Below are positions 21,814 through 33,484 of a stretch of DNA of 64,000 nt, piece by piece. The number at the start of each line of letters is the position of its first letter. Positions within the stretch are counted from its first letter, which is position 1. Below the pieces are notes generated by a model. The model was given only the letters and a program-made list of their open reading frames with translations. It searched no databases and was not told the origin of the DNA. This stretch comes from Pochonia chlamydosporia 170 (Eukaryota; Ascomycota; Sordariomycetes; Hypocreales; Clavicipitaceae), in the NCBI RefSeq assembly GCF_001653235.2, contig NC_035793.1, positions 4,154,001-4,218,000 of the forward strand, in the 5' to 3' direction. A program made the translations under genes and the position numbers.

Positions 21814-22606
21814 TCACAAATCGGCCAGTGTCTTAAACGTAGCCCGTTGTTGTGGGCGAGTCGCTCCCCCAGCAGGCTTCGCGCTCGATCCGCTTCCAGA
21901 ACCAGAGGCTGCTGGCGAAGCCCGTGGCGGAGCCGCTCGTTGCTGTGTATTGTGGACGTTGAACCGAGACTGCTCGGCAGCCTTCTGTGCGTCAAACTGT
22001 TGAAAGAGGTCCAAATTAGCAAGTGTTCTTCCCGTATACCTACCTCTATTTATGGCTACGTACCGAAAATAGGGACACAAAGTACAGGCCAAAAAAGGCA
22101 ATCAAGACATTCAACAGGCCTCCAAGGCCGACACTTGACGTGCTTCTCGGTGATGAACCTCCACCAAGAGTTCGACCGGGAGTCTTGAACTGTTCCCCAG
22201 CAGATCTACCGCTACCGGCAAGCTGGACTGCCTTGGCAACAGCTTCGGATAGCCCGGACGGGTTCGCACCTTGGAGCGTCTCGATGCAGGTGCCGTTGTG
22301 GAAGATCTTGAAAGTGGGCATGGCGGAGACACGGTTCTGCTGGGCGACTTCGGGCTGGGAGTCAACGTTGACTTTGGCAAAGGCCACCTTCTTCGGGGAG
22401 GAGTGCTGGTTCGCGAGACGTTGGAAATGGGGAGCGATCATCTTGCAGGGACCGCACCAGTCGGCATAGACTGTCATGAGTTAGCTATGGCTTTCGAGGG
22501 TTTGGTGTTGGAGAATGGTGCGCATACAGTCGGCAACGACGACGCTCGTGCCAGAGAGCAGAGACTGCCACTCTGAGGGAGACTTGATTTCAACGAGGCC
22601 GCTCAT
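21814..22606 (-). CDS. Thioredoxin-domain protein with C-terminal membrane segment
   Basis: Three exons, 22606-22528, 22470-22064 and 21996-21814 (introns of 57 and 67 nt), give 222 residues. Splicing exon 1 to exon 2 creates the classical active site DFYADWCGPCK at 26-36, with the cis-proline in SAMPTF near 78. The thioredoxin fold ends near residue 115. It is followed by a Gly/Ser linker, a hydrophobic helix (LLNVLIAFFGLYFVSLF, about 145-161) and a polar Ala/Pro/Ser-rich tail containing a second-exon join at FDAQKAAEQSRF. There is no signal peptide, so a tail-region anchor with the thioredoxin domain facing the cytosol is the simplest topology. It is probably a disulfide reductase. The membrane and substrates are unknown. 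Confidence 0.87.
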
Positions 22607-23046
22607 TTTAGTTGATGTTGACTGAAGTTGAACACTGGAATTGATGATGTGGAGGAGACATGGAAGTGGACAACGTGGATGATGGCATTGCGGGATGAAG
22701 CGACTGCCCCACTCTTCACAGGGACCAATCACCATCACAGACTTTTACTAATTGAACTAGATGCATAAAGTTGTTGTCGGTGAATCTTCCAAAAGGTTCT
22801 GTATCTTGTATATTTGGTCATTCAGAAAAAGTGCTTATTATGAGTCAGTGACGGTATAAAACCTGATACTGTTCATGGGGACAAAATAAAACTCAGTGGC
22901 AGGAATGGAGTTTCGAATCCCAGGCAACTCTCGATCCCAGTCATCAAGAGAGGACAAAAAATAGTATTGGCAAATAAAGAACATTTCAACAAATGAATAG
23001 CATTTAAACCTATGATTTAATTATAATAAGCCCAAGTCCCTCTTTT
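22607..23046. other. Intergenic
   Basis: This 440 bp stretch holds the thioredoxin promoter and an AT-rich 3' flank of the next gene. Nothing else is seen. Confidence 0.6.
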
Positions 23047-23586
23047 CTAACGTCTAATTTCACCAACTCCGAACAATTCCGTCTGTCGCGCTGGCCACAT
23101 AAAACGCCATGGATACCTCAAAATATATTTAAAAAACTTGAGCTCATTAATACCAGGCTTTAAAGAGCAGAGTTGGATGAAGAAAGCCACTGTCATCAGC
23201 GCGACAAGGTAAACCCTATTATTCATTATAACAAACGAATTCTCACTGTCGCTTATGCCGTGTGTCGTTAGGACGTAGCACCCCCAAACTAACCCAAACG
23301 CAATAAAGGCGATGCCGGTCATGTTTGCCGCGTGAATAGCTCGCCGCACATTACGTTCTGCAACATGACGCTTATTGTCGCGGCTTGCGTGAGAATTACC
23401 AAGGTAAAAGTGCACAAGGAGAACAAGCGTCGCAGTCTCCTTGAGAAGACCTATCGCTCCGTTTAGCCACCCATCACGCCGTATATGATTGTAGTATCCG
23501 TGAAGGGGTATGAGTAAAATCGCGAAAAAATATTGCGGCTGAAGGGGGGTTTGTCGTTGTGCTTTGTCTGGTGCTAGGTTGCCCAT
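23047..23586 (-). CDS. Hypothetical membrane protein, about four helices
   Basis: A single exon of 179 residues from an ATG at 23586 (MGNLAPDK). I do not recognise the family. It has four hydrophobic stretches: YFFAILLIPLHG (about 19-30), AIGLLKETATLVLLVHF, MTGIAFIAFGLVWGCYVL and VYLVALMTVAFFIQLC. A charged loop with several Arg/His lies between the second and third, and the C-terminus is basic (RYPWRFMWPARQ). There are no signal peptide and no catalytic motif. It stands at the border between the conserved left part of the window and the accessory part. Codon use is less biased and more AT-rich than in RSM22 or the thioredoxin gene, so it may be an orphan gene. Confidence 0.6.
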   Translation of the reverse strand: MGNLAPDKAQRQTPLQPQYFFAILLIPLHGYYNHIRRDGWLNGAIGLLKETATLVLLVHFYLGNSHASRDNKRHVAERNVRRAIHAANMTGIAFIAFGLVWGCYVLTTHGISDSENSFVIMNNRVYLVALMTVAFFIQLCSLKPGINELKFFKYILRYPWRFMWPARQTELFGVGEIRR

Positions 23587-25152
23587 ATTGCGCGACTTTT
23601 GCCTTGAACCTTGTCGGATTAAATATTGAGGCCAGAGAAGACTGGGAATGTGCCTAGTAAAAGAAACATAGCCAGGAGACCGGCAGTATAAGATCAGATC
23701 AACGTTTTCCGGCTTGTGATTGCAAACCTAAGATCTGTAAAGAGTGGTTTTATGGGCGTGAAGATTGTTGGGGCAAACTTAGACTGGGAAATAGAAATAT
23801 TTGCGTCAGCGCTTTTCGCTTTAGACTACAGTCAATATCACGTGGCTGAAAACCATGTAGTGTACTGCCTGATGTTCCGTTGTGAATAGAATACTACGTC
23901 ATCCTTGGGCTATGAAGCACGCTGTAACCTTCTCAATATGCATGGGGCTAACTGATCAGGCGACTATGAATAAGTATTTAAAGTTAGATATGAAAGATAA
24001 AATATAACAAGGAAATAAAGAGCTCGTGAGCTTGATGAGATATTAGGAACAGCCTCGCTGATGTTAAGCCCCAGGAGTCTAGGACGGAAGGCGAAAGCGC
24101 TAGCCTTGTCGACTTCGGACTTAACCTGCTGCCGTAGCGAATAGTAGCAAAGATATCGCAAGGAATAGCTATGGAATTGAGGGATTGAAGGAAATGACTG
24201 TTTGAATTGAATTACTTGACTGACTATCTGCTTGACTGTCTGACTGACTGATGGAAAGAAGGGGAAAAATGACCTCCTTTTATAGACCAATTTGAGGGAT
24301 TTTGAAGGGAAAGCTGAAGGAAGGAAGGTTTGACAACGCATTGAATACGGAACCGTATTTCTGTTGAGAAGGAAGGTCCTTTGGAAGGAATGTTGGGAAA
24401 GGCAAGCAACATTGAACCTTATTTCTGTTGACAAAAGACTTAAAATTACAATAGCGCAGGAAGGCAGCTACACAGAGGCAACAAGTGTATTATTTTATGA
24501 GGGTAAATCTTGGGCGCCCACATTTTTCGATATAAGGAGCTTCAAAAATATCTACCTAGGTAGATGAGACAGCTATCTTTTGCAACTCTTTCAGTAGTAG
24601 AAATGATTCATTGTTCGTTTTTGGGAAGAATTTCCTCCATCTATCGTCTTTGCTCTGGTGAAGAGTCCCATACCTTCAAAGTAGTCATGACCACATTTTT
24701 GAACTAATGGATATCTGGACTGCCACTGTTTTTCGCTGTGAATCGCCTCATTTTTGGTTGCGCTGTGGGCTCAGCTCCCAGTTACGTCAAATATTCAGCG
24801 CAACGTACGGTTTGCCAATGAGCATGAGATAAATTCATGCGGTTGGTCATCATTGCGGTTTTGCTGCCTCACATTGGCCGGTCAGCTCGACCTACAGAAT
24901 GCACAACAAGACGAGGCTGGCGCTTCGGTGCTGGCCGTCTCAGCGACCATCTGCGGAGGGCTGATCACGAGGCTTTCTCTGAATTTTACTGGGAGAATCA
25001 ATGGGTAATCGATTTTTAATTCTTCGCGCGGCGGTTCTGGTTTGCGATTATCACTGAATCTTGGATGCTCCCCGACTCTACGAACCCTAAGCCTCGCCTG
25101 GAACAGATGCAGCTTCGGGACGAACGAGCGACGAGCCTCTGACCGACACGGA
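23587..25152. other. Intergenic, AT-rich, with possible LTR-like remnant
   Basis: About 1.6 kb between the divergent small membrane-protein gene and the NLR. It contains the low-complexity, possibly retroelement-derived block at 23990-24431. The last few hundred bases form the NLR promoter. A frame at 24754-25008 is not convincing. Confidence 0.45.
23990..24431 (-). repeat. Possible solo-LTR-like or degenerate repeat block
   Basis: Read on the minus strand, this block has a TATAAAAGGAGG box (forward-strand complement near 24276-24287). It is followed by a CAGTCAGTCAGACAGTCAAG-like low-complexity run and a CT-rich stretch, the layout of an LTR promoter with R/U5. The right edge carries a 64-bp near-duplication in which GAACC(G/T)TATTTCTGTTGA occurs at 24350 and 24414. 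I could not find a target-site duplication or clean TG...CA ends, so the LTR reading is tentative. Confidence 0.3.
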
Positions 25153-28100
25153 ATGTCAACACGAAGCCTCCTCCGTACACTTGATTACACTGTGGGATGG
25201 ATCTGCACTTTGGAGATAGAACAGAGAGCCGCAAGGATGATGTTGGATGAGGAGCACAAGCGTTTCAAGACGCCAGACGAGGACGAGAATCTCTACCACT
25301 TTGGCAGTATCAACGGACACAATGTCGTGATTGCCAACCCTCCAGCGGCCGGTAACTCATGGACGGCTGTTACTGCTAAGGATATGAAGAGAACGTTCAC
25401 AAACCTCAAATATGCCTTGTTGGTAGGGATCGCAGGTGGTATGCCAGTAGCTACTGCCTCTGGCGCGATTCGGCTGGGTCATGTGGTTGTTGGTATACCG
25501 ACAGGCACACAACCTGGAGCCATACGTTACGATCATGGAAAGTCAAAACCTGACGGCGGTTTTGTCCTCACTGGATGCCTAGCACCTCCCCCGACGACTC
25601 TCCTCCAAGCGGTTAAAGCCTTGGCGGCGCAACCTCGAACAGCGACGGATCCAGTATGGGAGTCCGTCCAGAATATCATAGATCAGGACGAAACCGGACA
25701 ATTCAGATTCCCTGGCCGCGAAGTTGATCATCTATACCATCCAGATTATATTCATCAGCGAGAAAAACGGCTATGTTATGGTGAGACCGGTGCATGCGAT
25801 CCGAAGCAGATAATCGAGCGACCGATGGTCGAAGATGTTTCGTCCGTTGTCGTACATACGGGTACAATAGGCACTGGGGACACAGTAATGAGGAACGCCA
25901 AACAGAGAGATGACATAGCGCAGAAGTACGGCGTGCTGTGCATAGAGATGGAAGCCGAAGGGCTTGCCAAAGCTATCCCATGCCTAGTTATTCGTGGTAT
26001 CTCTGATTATTGTGATTCTCATAAGAATGACGTGTGGCATGGGTACGCAGCAGCGTGTGCGGCAGCTTACGCCCGGCAGTTGTTCTTCGTCTTGCCCAAT
26101 CATGAGGCTGAGCGACGTGAACACAGGGACTCTGGATCACGCAGTGGGTAGACTGTTATGGCAATTTGGAACTAGACTGACGCTTAAATAGGTCCGTTGC
26201 GAGATCAAAGTGACCCGAGAATAAGTCCCTATGTTCTTCTTACTTTCGTGTCCATGCTTGATACCGGTCTGCGTTTGTGTAGCCTGGGGAATCAAATCCC
26301 TGCAGGCTTGACACAAGGCGAGGGTGAACAGAAAGTGAAAGATTGTCTTGAGTCATGGAATAGGTCGAGAGACGTATTGCATCATGCATGGTTGTCATCT
26401 CTGAAGAGTAGGGGAGAGGAGAGTTTGCATGCAGTATTGCAGGCCGCCGTGGACGATATTCAAATGACGTCTATGACCCTGAACGAAGAATTTGGAAAGC
26501 TTTATGACAGAGGGAAACCTGGCCAGAAGGATATATTCAAAAAGCTCGAGGGGCAACTCAGGAGGTATCAATGTCAACTGACCCCTTTAATAACGTGAGT
26601 AAACACCCCCGCCGAGCCGCTGCCCACGAGGCTGTCATACGAGTGTGTTTTAATGCTTGGTAGTCAATCCATGTTCCCCAACCATCATCTTCTCAATGAG
26701 CGTATGAAGGATGGCTTTGAGCAGGCATCGACGAATGTGGCCAGAGCGGTGTCTTCACGGCTAGACCATGACTCCACTACTAAGGGAGCCAAAGATGAAG
26801 ACGAAAAGGCTACATCCTTTGGTCGATGTGTTTTCGACTATGACAAGATGGTTGTCGAAAGCCTGAATTTTGACATCTTACATCATCGAGAAGACGACAT
26901 TTCAAACTCTCAGCCCCAGACTCTGACATGGCTATTGGGGGATCCGTCGGGAGAAGCTACACCTGATAACAACGTCCGGTTATTCCTGCGGAGGGATCTA
27001 GGCCCAAATGAAGTTGCTGCAAAACCACCCAAGTCCATCTTTTATATCAACGGAAAAGCCGGTTCAGGCAAGTCGACTTCAATGAAGGCATTGTGCACAA
27101 ACGACAAAGTTGAGGAAGATATCAAGACGTGGGCAGGTAATAGCCATGTACTGGTGTCGCGGTTCTACTTTTGGTACAGGGGAACCGACCTACAAAAGTC
27201 GCAGCGAGGCATGCTTCGAGCTCTCCTGTATCAATGTCTGAGCAAGCAGCGGTTCTTGATACCATTGACGATACCCCAAGATGCCGAATTAGATACACCG
27301 ACAAAAGCCCGCCAATATTGGTCGTTGAACAACCTCAAAAGAGCCTTTAATCAGATGCTTACACATGACGGCGTGGGGATGAATCTAAAATTTTGTTTCT
27401 TCATCGACGGTCTCGATGAGTATGCCGCAGATGCGGATACGGATTACTCGAATGGTCTGCATGCTAGTATTGGGGATTTGTTGATGGAGATAGCACGTCA
27501 CCCGCACGTCAAAATATGTGTGTCAAGTCGACCGGAGCCGCCATTCGAGACTATCTTTAAGGGTTGCCCTGGTTTTAAGCTTCAGGACAAGACGACTGAC
27601 GACATCCGCGAATACGTACAGAACCAGCTAGGAACCGTCAAAACGCTGCATGAGTCGCAACTGAAGAAGATCGAGGAATCTCTCATCAAGAATGCAGAGG
27701 GTGTATTTCTATGGGTGGCACTGGCCACAAAATCGCTCCTCGAGGGCATTAACGAACATGCGTCGCCTGACAGGTGGATGGAGATCCTGAACGAGCTCCC
27801 GAGAGGGCTTGAAAATTTCTACATGCACATGCTGACCAAAGCAGATGAAGGCAACCAGGGAGAAGGACTTGGGTATCTTCTGCTGGTGAAAGCCGCCAAC
27901 GGAAATATACCACTTCAACGGCTGGCATATGTCGCGGCATGTGACGCAAGGTCAAAGGGTCCCCTTGAAACTTTAGTTAAAGAGAAGGCCCAACTAAAAG
28001 ACGCCATGAAGACGAGGATCCAGGTATGCTGCAAGGGCTTGTTGGAAATAGGAGACGGGGAAGATGTCACCTTTCTACACAAGAGTGTTCCCGATTTTCT

Positions 28101-30251
28101 CGAGTCGTCAAAGCTGGCCGAGAAGCGGGCCGCCAGGGAAGTCAACTGGGTGGCAGAACATCAACTTTTGGACGGCTATGTGTTCATGCTGACAAAGTTG
28201 TGGCCGAATAAACCTGATCACTCATGTTGGGAGAAAACTCCTACTTCCATGTTGCAAAGTGATTGGGTTGAACGAGTGAAGCCGATCTTGCACGCCTATA
28301 TGAGGACGGCACAGAGAGCCTTACAACTGGGCAAGCCAGTGCCCAACTCAGAGATCGCGAAGATGTACAAGGCGGCTGACGATCTCTGGATACACGTGAG
28401 GAATAAAAAACATGCGGAGGAAGATGGGAGCTTGCATTGGTTGATGGCTTCCAATAAAAACGTCCATTCCGAGGACTTGCATGGCAAGACAAAGAAGATA
28501 AAAAAACGTCAGAGACTTCATACGGCATTGGGGTCTCGCGCCCGGCAGACAGCAAAGGGGCTCGACAGAACCAGAAACAAAACTCAGCGGGATGCCTGGA
28601 ATGCGAAGTGGATTGAGTCCTGCCAAGATTTTTGCTGGCCAAAACGCCGGCAAGTTTATTCACATCACAGGAATAGACGCAACAGCCGAAGAACCCGAAC
28701 CACCGGCGGCCAACTTGGAAACTGCAGTAGATCAGGTCCACTCCGGTTCAAGGAAGGCCAAAGGAAAGGAGTATCATGGGTCAGGGGCACCCGGCAAACG
28801 TGTCTTCCGGTCTACCAACTGCAACGGTATCCGATGAGCGCCATGTAGCCCGGGACTACGACAGCCTCGTGGAAACGGAGCAAATTATTGCCGATTTTGT
28901 TCAGACAATGCATTCGGACGATGGCTTCATTGAAGATACAGCACAGGGCACAGCTCGCGATGCTTCTGAGGCTGCGCAACAAGACATCTTGCTGGTGCCG
29001 ACGGAACGCCGTTGTAAGAGATCCCGATCCCAAAAGGAAAGACCTAGACCAGTGTCGCTATCTTCGCGGTCTTCGGTATCGTCACCTTCATCGTGTGCCT
29101 CGGTACCAAAAAGAGAAAGCACTGAGAGACCAGACAGACAGAAAGATGGGAATATGACGAGTAGAAATGGGCCTGAGGAAAGACGCATGAAATCAGACCC
29201 AGACACAGATAGCGAACAAGGCAACATAGAAAAGGAGATTTGGTCGGCTCCAAGGAAGTCTCCCGCGTTGGCATCGCCGTCTTCGTCAATGCATAATGTG
29301 TGGTTGTCGGTAGGGTGCGATGAGAGACAGGAAAGGCAAGAAACCCAAACAGAGATAAGCACAAGGCGACAGAAAAAGAAGCTCGATACATCAGATCTAA
29401 ATACAGAGAGAAAAGGAGGCAAGAAAATTCAGTTGGCTCCCACGACATCCTTTGCGCCAGTATCGCGATCTTCGTCATTGGTATGTGTGGAGCTGTCGAC
29501 AGAAAAGGACGGGGGAACGGAGGGAGAAGCAAAAGAACACACAGTTATAACCACAAGTAAAAAGAAAGAGAAGCTCGTTGGATTGGATCTGGTTGCGGAC
29601 AGAGAACAAGATCAAACATGGGAGAGAATTGGGTGGCCTCCAGCGAGGCCCGTTGCGTCAGTATCGCGATCATCGTCCTTGGAATGTGTGGTTTCGGTGA
29701 GAAAGAAGGACGAGAAACAAGAAAGGCGAGAAGAGCAAACAGGATTTAATAAGAGAGGCCGGAAGGAGAAGCACATGGGATCAGATTCAGACTCGGAATC
29801 CGCTTCAAAGAGACTGAAGACCCGGACATTGCAGGATCGTCCAGGAACATCCCGTTCGACTAAGGCGTCTCGCGAGGTCCGAGGGCTAGACCGTGAGCCA
29901 ACCCATGCCAGCTCAAGCGCAGCATCTGCAGAAGTGATGTCACGGGAGAGGAAGAAGCACCGTTCTGCAAAATCACGCCATCGAGATAGGACATCACCAA
30001 CCCAGCTTGGTTCATCGCAGCCGCGTCGGGGGGAGAATCTAAATGCACGCAGTCGCGGGCGTTTTTCAGATCCTGGACACTTGAGAGATTCTCCCGGTCC
30101 GGTGCGTAGAGGTGGAAGCGCTCGTTTACGGAGGGAGATAGATCTACCAGACGAGCAGAGGACTGCGGCTCTAACACCCCGATACTCAGCAAGTCCTGGC
30201 ATTTGGGCGAGGGTGTGGCGGAGGATTGAACAGTTCATTTTCGGTTTATAG
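25153..30251 (+). CDS. PNP-NACHT NOD-like receptor with repeated serine/basic C-terminus
   Basis: Exon 1 is 25153-26143 and exon 2 is 26192-26594, and exon 3 opens at 26664. The N-terminus (LDYTVGWICTLEIEQRAA) starts a PNP/UDP-phosphorylase-type domain with LLVGIAGGMP, then GVLCIEMEAEGLAK and VIRGISDYCDSHKND, the usual fungal NLR effector head. A helical linker leads to a NACHT ATPase with Walker A GKAGSGKST (about residues 595-603), Walker B FCFFIDGLDEYA and sensor CVSSRPEPPF, then a winged-helix-like part. Beyond about 28400 the coding signal leaves this frame twice, at a run of seven A (28500-28506) and again between 28728 and 28837. It then continues to 30251 as a Ser/Arg/Lys-rich tail with four ~60-residue repeats. 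Small introns, frameshifts or sequencing errors could explain this. A split into two genes at an ATG at 28776 is the alternative. Family role: intracellular sensors in fungal self/non-self recognition. Confidence 0.75.
29046..29810 (+). repeat. Four degenerate ~190-bp coding repeats in the NLR tail
   Basis: Units start at about 29046, 29265, 29454 and 29655. Each begins with a recurring P/A-V-S-x-SSS core (for example APVSRSSSLVCV and ASVSRSSSLECV). A Glu/Arg/Lys-rich middle with KKK or KRGRK clusters follows, then D/S-D-x-x-E-rich segments. Units 3 and 4 are closest at DNA level (CCAGTATCGCGATC versus TCAGTATCGCGATC). The array is predicted to be disordered and contains several NLS-like basic clusters. 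Confidence 0.75.
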
Positions 30252-31689
30252 GATAACTAATGAAGCTGACTATCAAGGTAAGATCCAAGTTACTCAAATG
30301 GGATCATCAGATAGTGAGGGACGATAATGACACAGAGTCTATATGTGTAGTGTAATTTGTATTGTCAGCAACTCCTTATTCTGCATTCGTCCAAAGCACC
30401 AACCAAGTGTGACTGTGAGCTAAATTTCAAGGACGTAACCGGTTGGGACGCCTCTGATGAAGTCAAAACAGGTGTCACCTTCATTCGCGCTCGAAAATTA
30501 ACAGTCCATTCTTCAACCTAGTGTCACACTCAGCCGAGCAGCTTGGCCTATTAATATACAGAAAACATGTGAACTTAAAATGCGACAAGTTTTCCAGTTG
30601 CTGAGATTTTACCTGTCGTTCTCTTTGTTTCGGAAAATGGCCCTAGCCGTAGAAACAAGGGCTCAGAACGACTGTTCAGTTTGTATTCTCGCCTTTGGAT
30701 CTCTATTATTCCTTGATATCCGTCAGAAGCTCCAAGACTTTTCGTTCATTTGAAAAAGCAGTAATACTGCCAATGGGTATATGAGTAGGTATTGGAGCTG
30801 TCGACCAGAATTATGGAGAAGCAAGTTCAATCGCAATAAGTTACCTTGGACCCTTCTTTACCGTCGTTCAGATTCCAGTATTGGTCTGTGACCGTGTTTC
30901 AAAGCTGCTGGAATTGGCATGTGTACGCCTCTGAAGTGCCCTAGAATTTGACGTTGTAGTTAGCGCATAAGAAAAGGAAGTCCATCGTTGTTTCTCGACG
31001 TACGAAGTAGAGACAGGATCGTCTGCTCCCAGTCACCAACTTTGTTCCCGTTGCAGTATCTATATCGTCCATTGTTAGAAAAAGAAATTTCTGGTATGCC
31101 AGCGGTCGTGGCTATTGTGTTCCGGCTGCTGATTCGCACAGCTTTACGCATACAAAAGTACCATGCACAGAGGCGGAGATGGCTTGCCACTCAAACTGTG
31201 CCACGACTCAATTGAGGCCAATAAGAGCTTTCGTTATAGTTTCTCGTTCATTGGGGAAAACAGCCCTCAAAAGAAAGCCAGGGCCCAGACACTTCTCGTC
31301 TTTACCTTTTCTGCTTTTTCTTCTGAAGTATTGGTTACAAGCACTTACAAGGCTCCAACGGTTCAGGGACATCTGGTGCTCACCACCTAAGATGTGCGGG
31401 CTTGCAGCCAATACAAAGCAAACGATGCCAGAAGGAAGGGCGCTGCGCAGCGCCAGATGGATCATCTTGTGTTAGGTCAAATTAGTTCCCGAGGAACGGG
31501 GGCGGCGTGGCGGTAATCTTATAGCCACGCGGAGCCAAACCTTGCCGTGTGTCCGCAGAGTGCTACCCATGGTAACAATCTATTGAGGCTACAGTTACCC
31601 AGAATGACTATGTGGAACAATTTATATAAGATGGTACGGGTATTCGTCGCATACCGACTTTCCTTTTCATTCAGGGTGGTCGTTCCACG
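30252..31689. other. Intergenic, no clear gene
   Basis: About 1.4 kb with only weak, overlapping frames. Two minus-strand stretches (around 30590-30690 and 31208-31300) share a vague PxFLxR...F...T pattern when translated, which may be an old duplicated remnant. The similarity is too weak to name. Confidence 0.4.
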
Positions 31690-33253
31690 ATGCCATCGCC
31701 TCAACAAGCCCCTCCGGGAGTGAATCCCAACGAGACGAAAGTTCCGTCCCTAGTCTCCGGGTTTGTCGTCACCTGGGTGCTAGGGTTAACATTTGTCATT
31801 CTTCGACTTAAGGCTCGAAGACTGACTGAGAACAAACTCTGGTGGGACGACTGGCTCATCATCATTGCACTAGTATGCCTAGATCGAACCGCGTGCCTTT
31901 TACGTGGGGAACCTACCAACTAATGCATCTAAATTGTAGGCAATCTCGTGTGCTTTCATGATCGATGTTACGTGTTATAGTTGGTAAATCCCTTTGAAGT
32001 CCATTACATAACTATACTTACCCATACTTCTAGTGACTACTCAAGGCAGCATTGGCAGACGCATCTGGGCTGCGCCACCAGACGCACTCAAAGTCTTCTT
32101 CCTAGGCTTATTTATTGCTGAATACATCTATACAACAAGTACCGTTTCGGTAAAATGCTCAATCCTTGCCTTTTATTGGCGGATCTTTGGCACTAGACGC
32201 TCGACTCGTTGGCAAATCCGAATTATGTTCGCTATCGTCTCTGCATGGGGAATTGCTGTTGTACGATCATTATCTCTTCTATATGCGCGCCACTTTGGCT
32301 AGTATTACCCTTGAGACATAAGTATAGTGCCAGGCTTTAACCATATGTCTCTAGATTCTTGTTAGCACCTTTCAATGCTTACCAGTGTCAGCCTTTTGGC
32401 GTAGATTTAACCCCGACGATGACCCCCCTGAGGCTTATACATGTGGGGTCGATAACCTACAATTCTTTATTGCAAACGCAATATCAAATATCATCACCGA
32501 TGTTCTCATGCTGCTTGTTCCAATCCCGAACATTTGGAGGCTGGAATTGCGGAGGTGGCAGAAGATTGGGCTTTGCTTTGTCTTTGCAGTTGGTCTATTG
32601 TAAGGCAAATCCTGGCTCAGCGAAGCCGAATACATTGGATTTGACACTAATGCAATCTTTACAACTAGTGTTACGACAGTATCGTGCGTACGGCTATACT
32701 ACATTCTTATGCTCGACTTTCCTAGCCCGGATCCCGGTTGGAACTTTAGCGAAGTGATGATGTGGACCGGAATTGAGGTGAACACGGGTATTGTGTGCGG
32801 TAAGTTGAATGGCCGTTGATCTTCTCGGACGTGGATATTCTCCTCGCTGACAACTTTCTAGCCTGCCTTCCACTTATGAAGCCTATACTGAACTTTGCGA
32901 TTCACGGAGCGAGATTGAGGGACTCACAGGAACCTACTGATGACACTGAACGATCCATTGCAACTATTGGCGGTTCTGGAGAACTTCGCAAGCGGAGTTG
33001 GATTCTGCAATGGCAGCAATCTGGTATAAGCAGCTGGGCGACAGCCACTACTTCCAAAAGCCAGCAGAATAATACCAGCCCAAGCTCAGCATTGACAGAG
33101 ACAAATGGTAAAGCAGAAACATATAGTGAGATTGATAGGAACGGGCTTGGAATGAATCAAATGGGCAATACTAAGGATGAAAATGAAGCAAGAGAAATTG
33201 CAGCCAGCCCATCGCCAAACCACGTCACCATTACTAAAATGGATGGAGTTTAA
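31690..33253 (+). CDS. PTH11-like integral membrane protein (fungal rhodopsin domain)
   Basis: Six exons are proposed: 31690-31872, 31940-31979, 32034-32260, 32355-32599, 32669-32799 and 32862-33253. The product shows the diagnostic order of the fungal 'rhodopsin domain' family: a TM1 VVTWVLGLTFVILRL followed by WWDDWLIIIAL, GRRIWAAPPDALKVFFLGLF, YTTSTVSVKCSILAFYWRIF, a CGVDNLQFFIANAISNIITD helix with LVPIPNIWRLEL, then VRLYYILMLDFPSPDPGWNF and TGIVCACLPLMKP. A polar Ser/Gln/Asn-rich cytosolic tail closes it. Seven helices are expected. The second intron needs a GTTGGT donor at 31980; the better-looking GTAAAT just downstream breaks the frame, so this join is doubtful and might mark a mutation. 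Family members sense extracellular or surface cues in plant- and insect-associated fungi. Confidence 0.75.
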
Positions 33254-33484
33254 TCTGATTTTACCGAGTAACTTGACATAATATCTCAGGGTGCTAGCTA
33301 CCAGTCAAATTGGTTGGTGGCGGACAAGATACTTAATTCGAGCCACATAACGGGATTTGGTAACTACTTGGGGTCTTCCCAAGGACAGAATAAACCAGGC
33401 AGGTTTCTATTGGCAACAGCGAGCCGTAGACTGCTTCTAACCAAGGGCACGGACCTGGCCGACTCAGACACTTCTTCCTCATAA
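33254..33484. other. Intergenic / decayed 5' part of PNP remnant
   Basis: The PNP frame can be followed upstream only to a TAA at 33482-33484. Before that the same frame still reads as plausible protein for about 40 codons, so part of this stretch may be the decayed N-terminal half. Confidence 0.35.

Noticed and set aside
28241..28741. Minus-strand frames inside the NLR
   Set aside because: They are shadow frames opposite the NACHT C-terminal coding sequence, with no domain.
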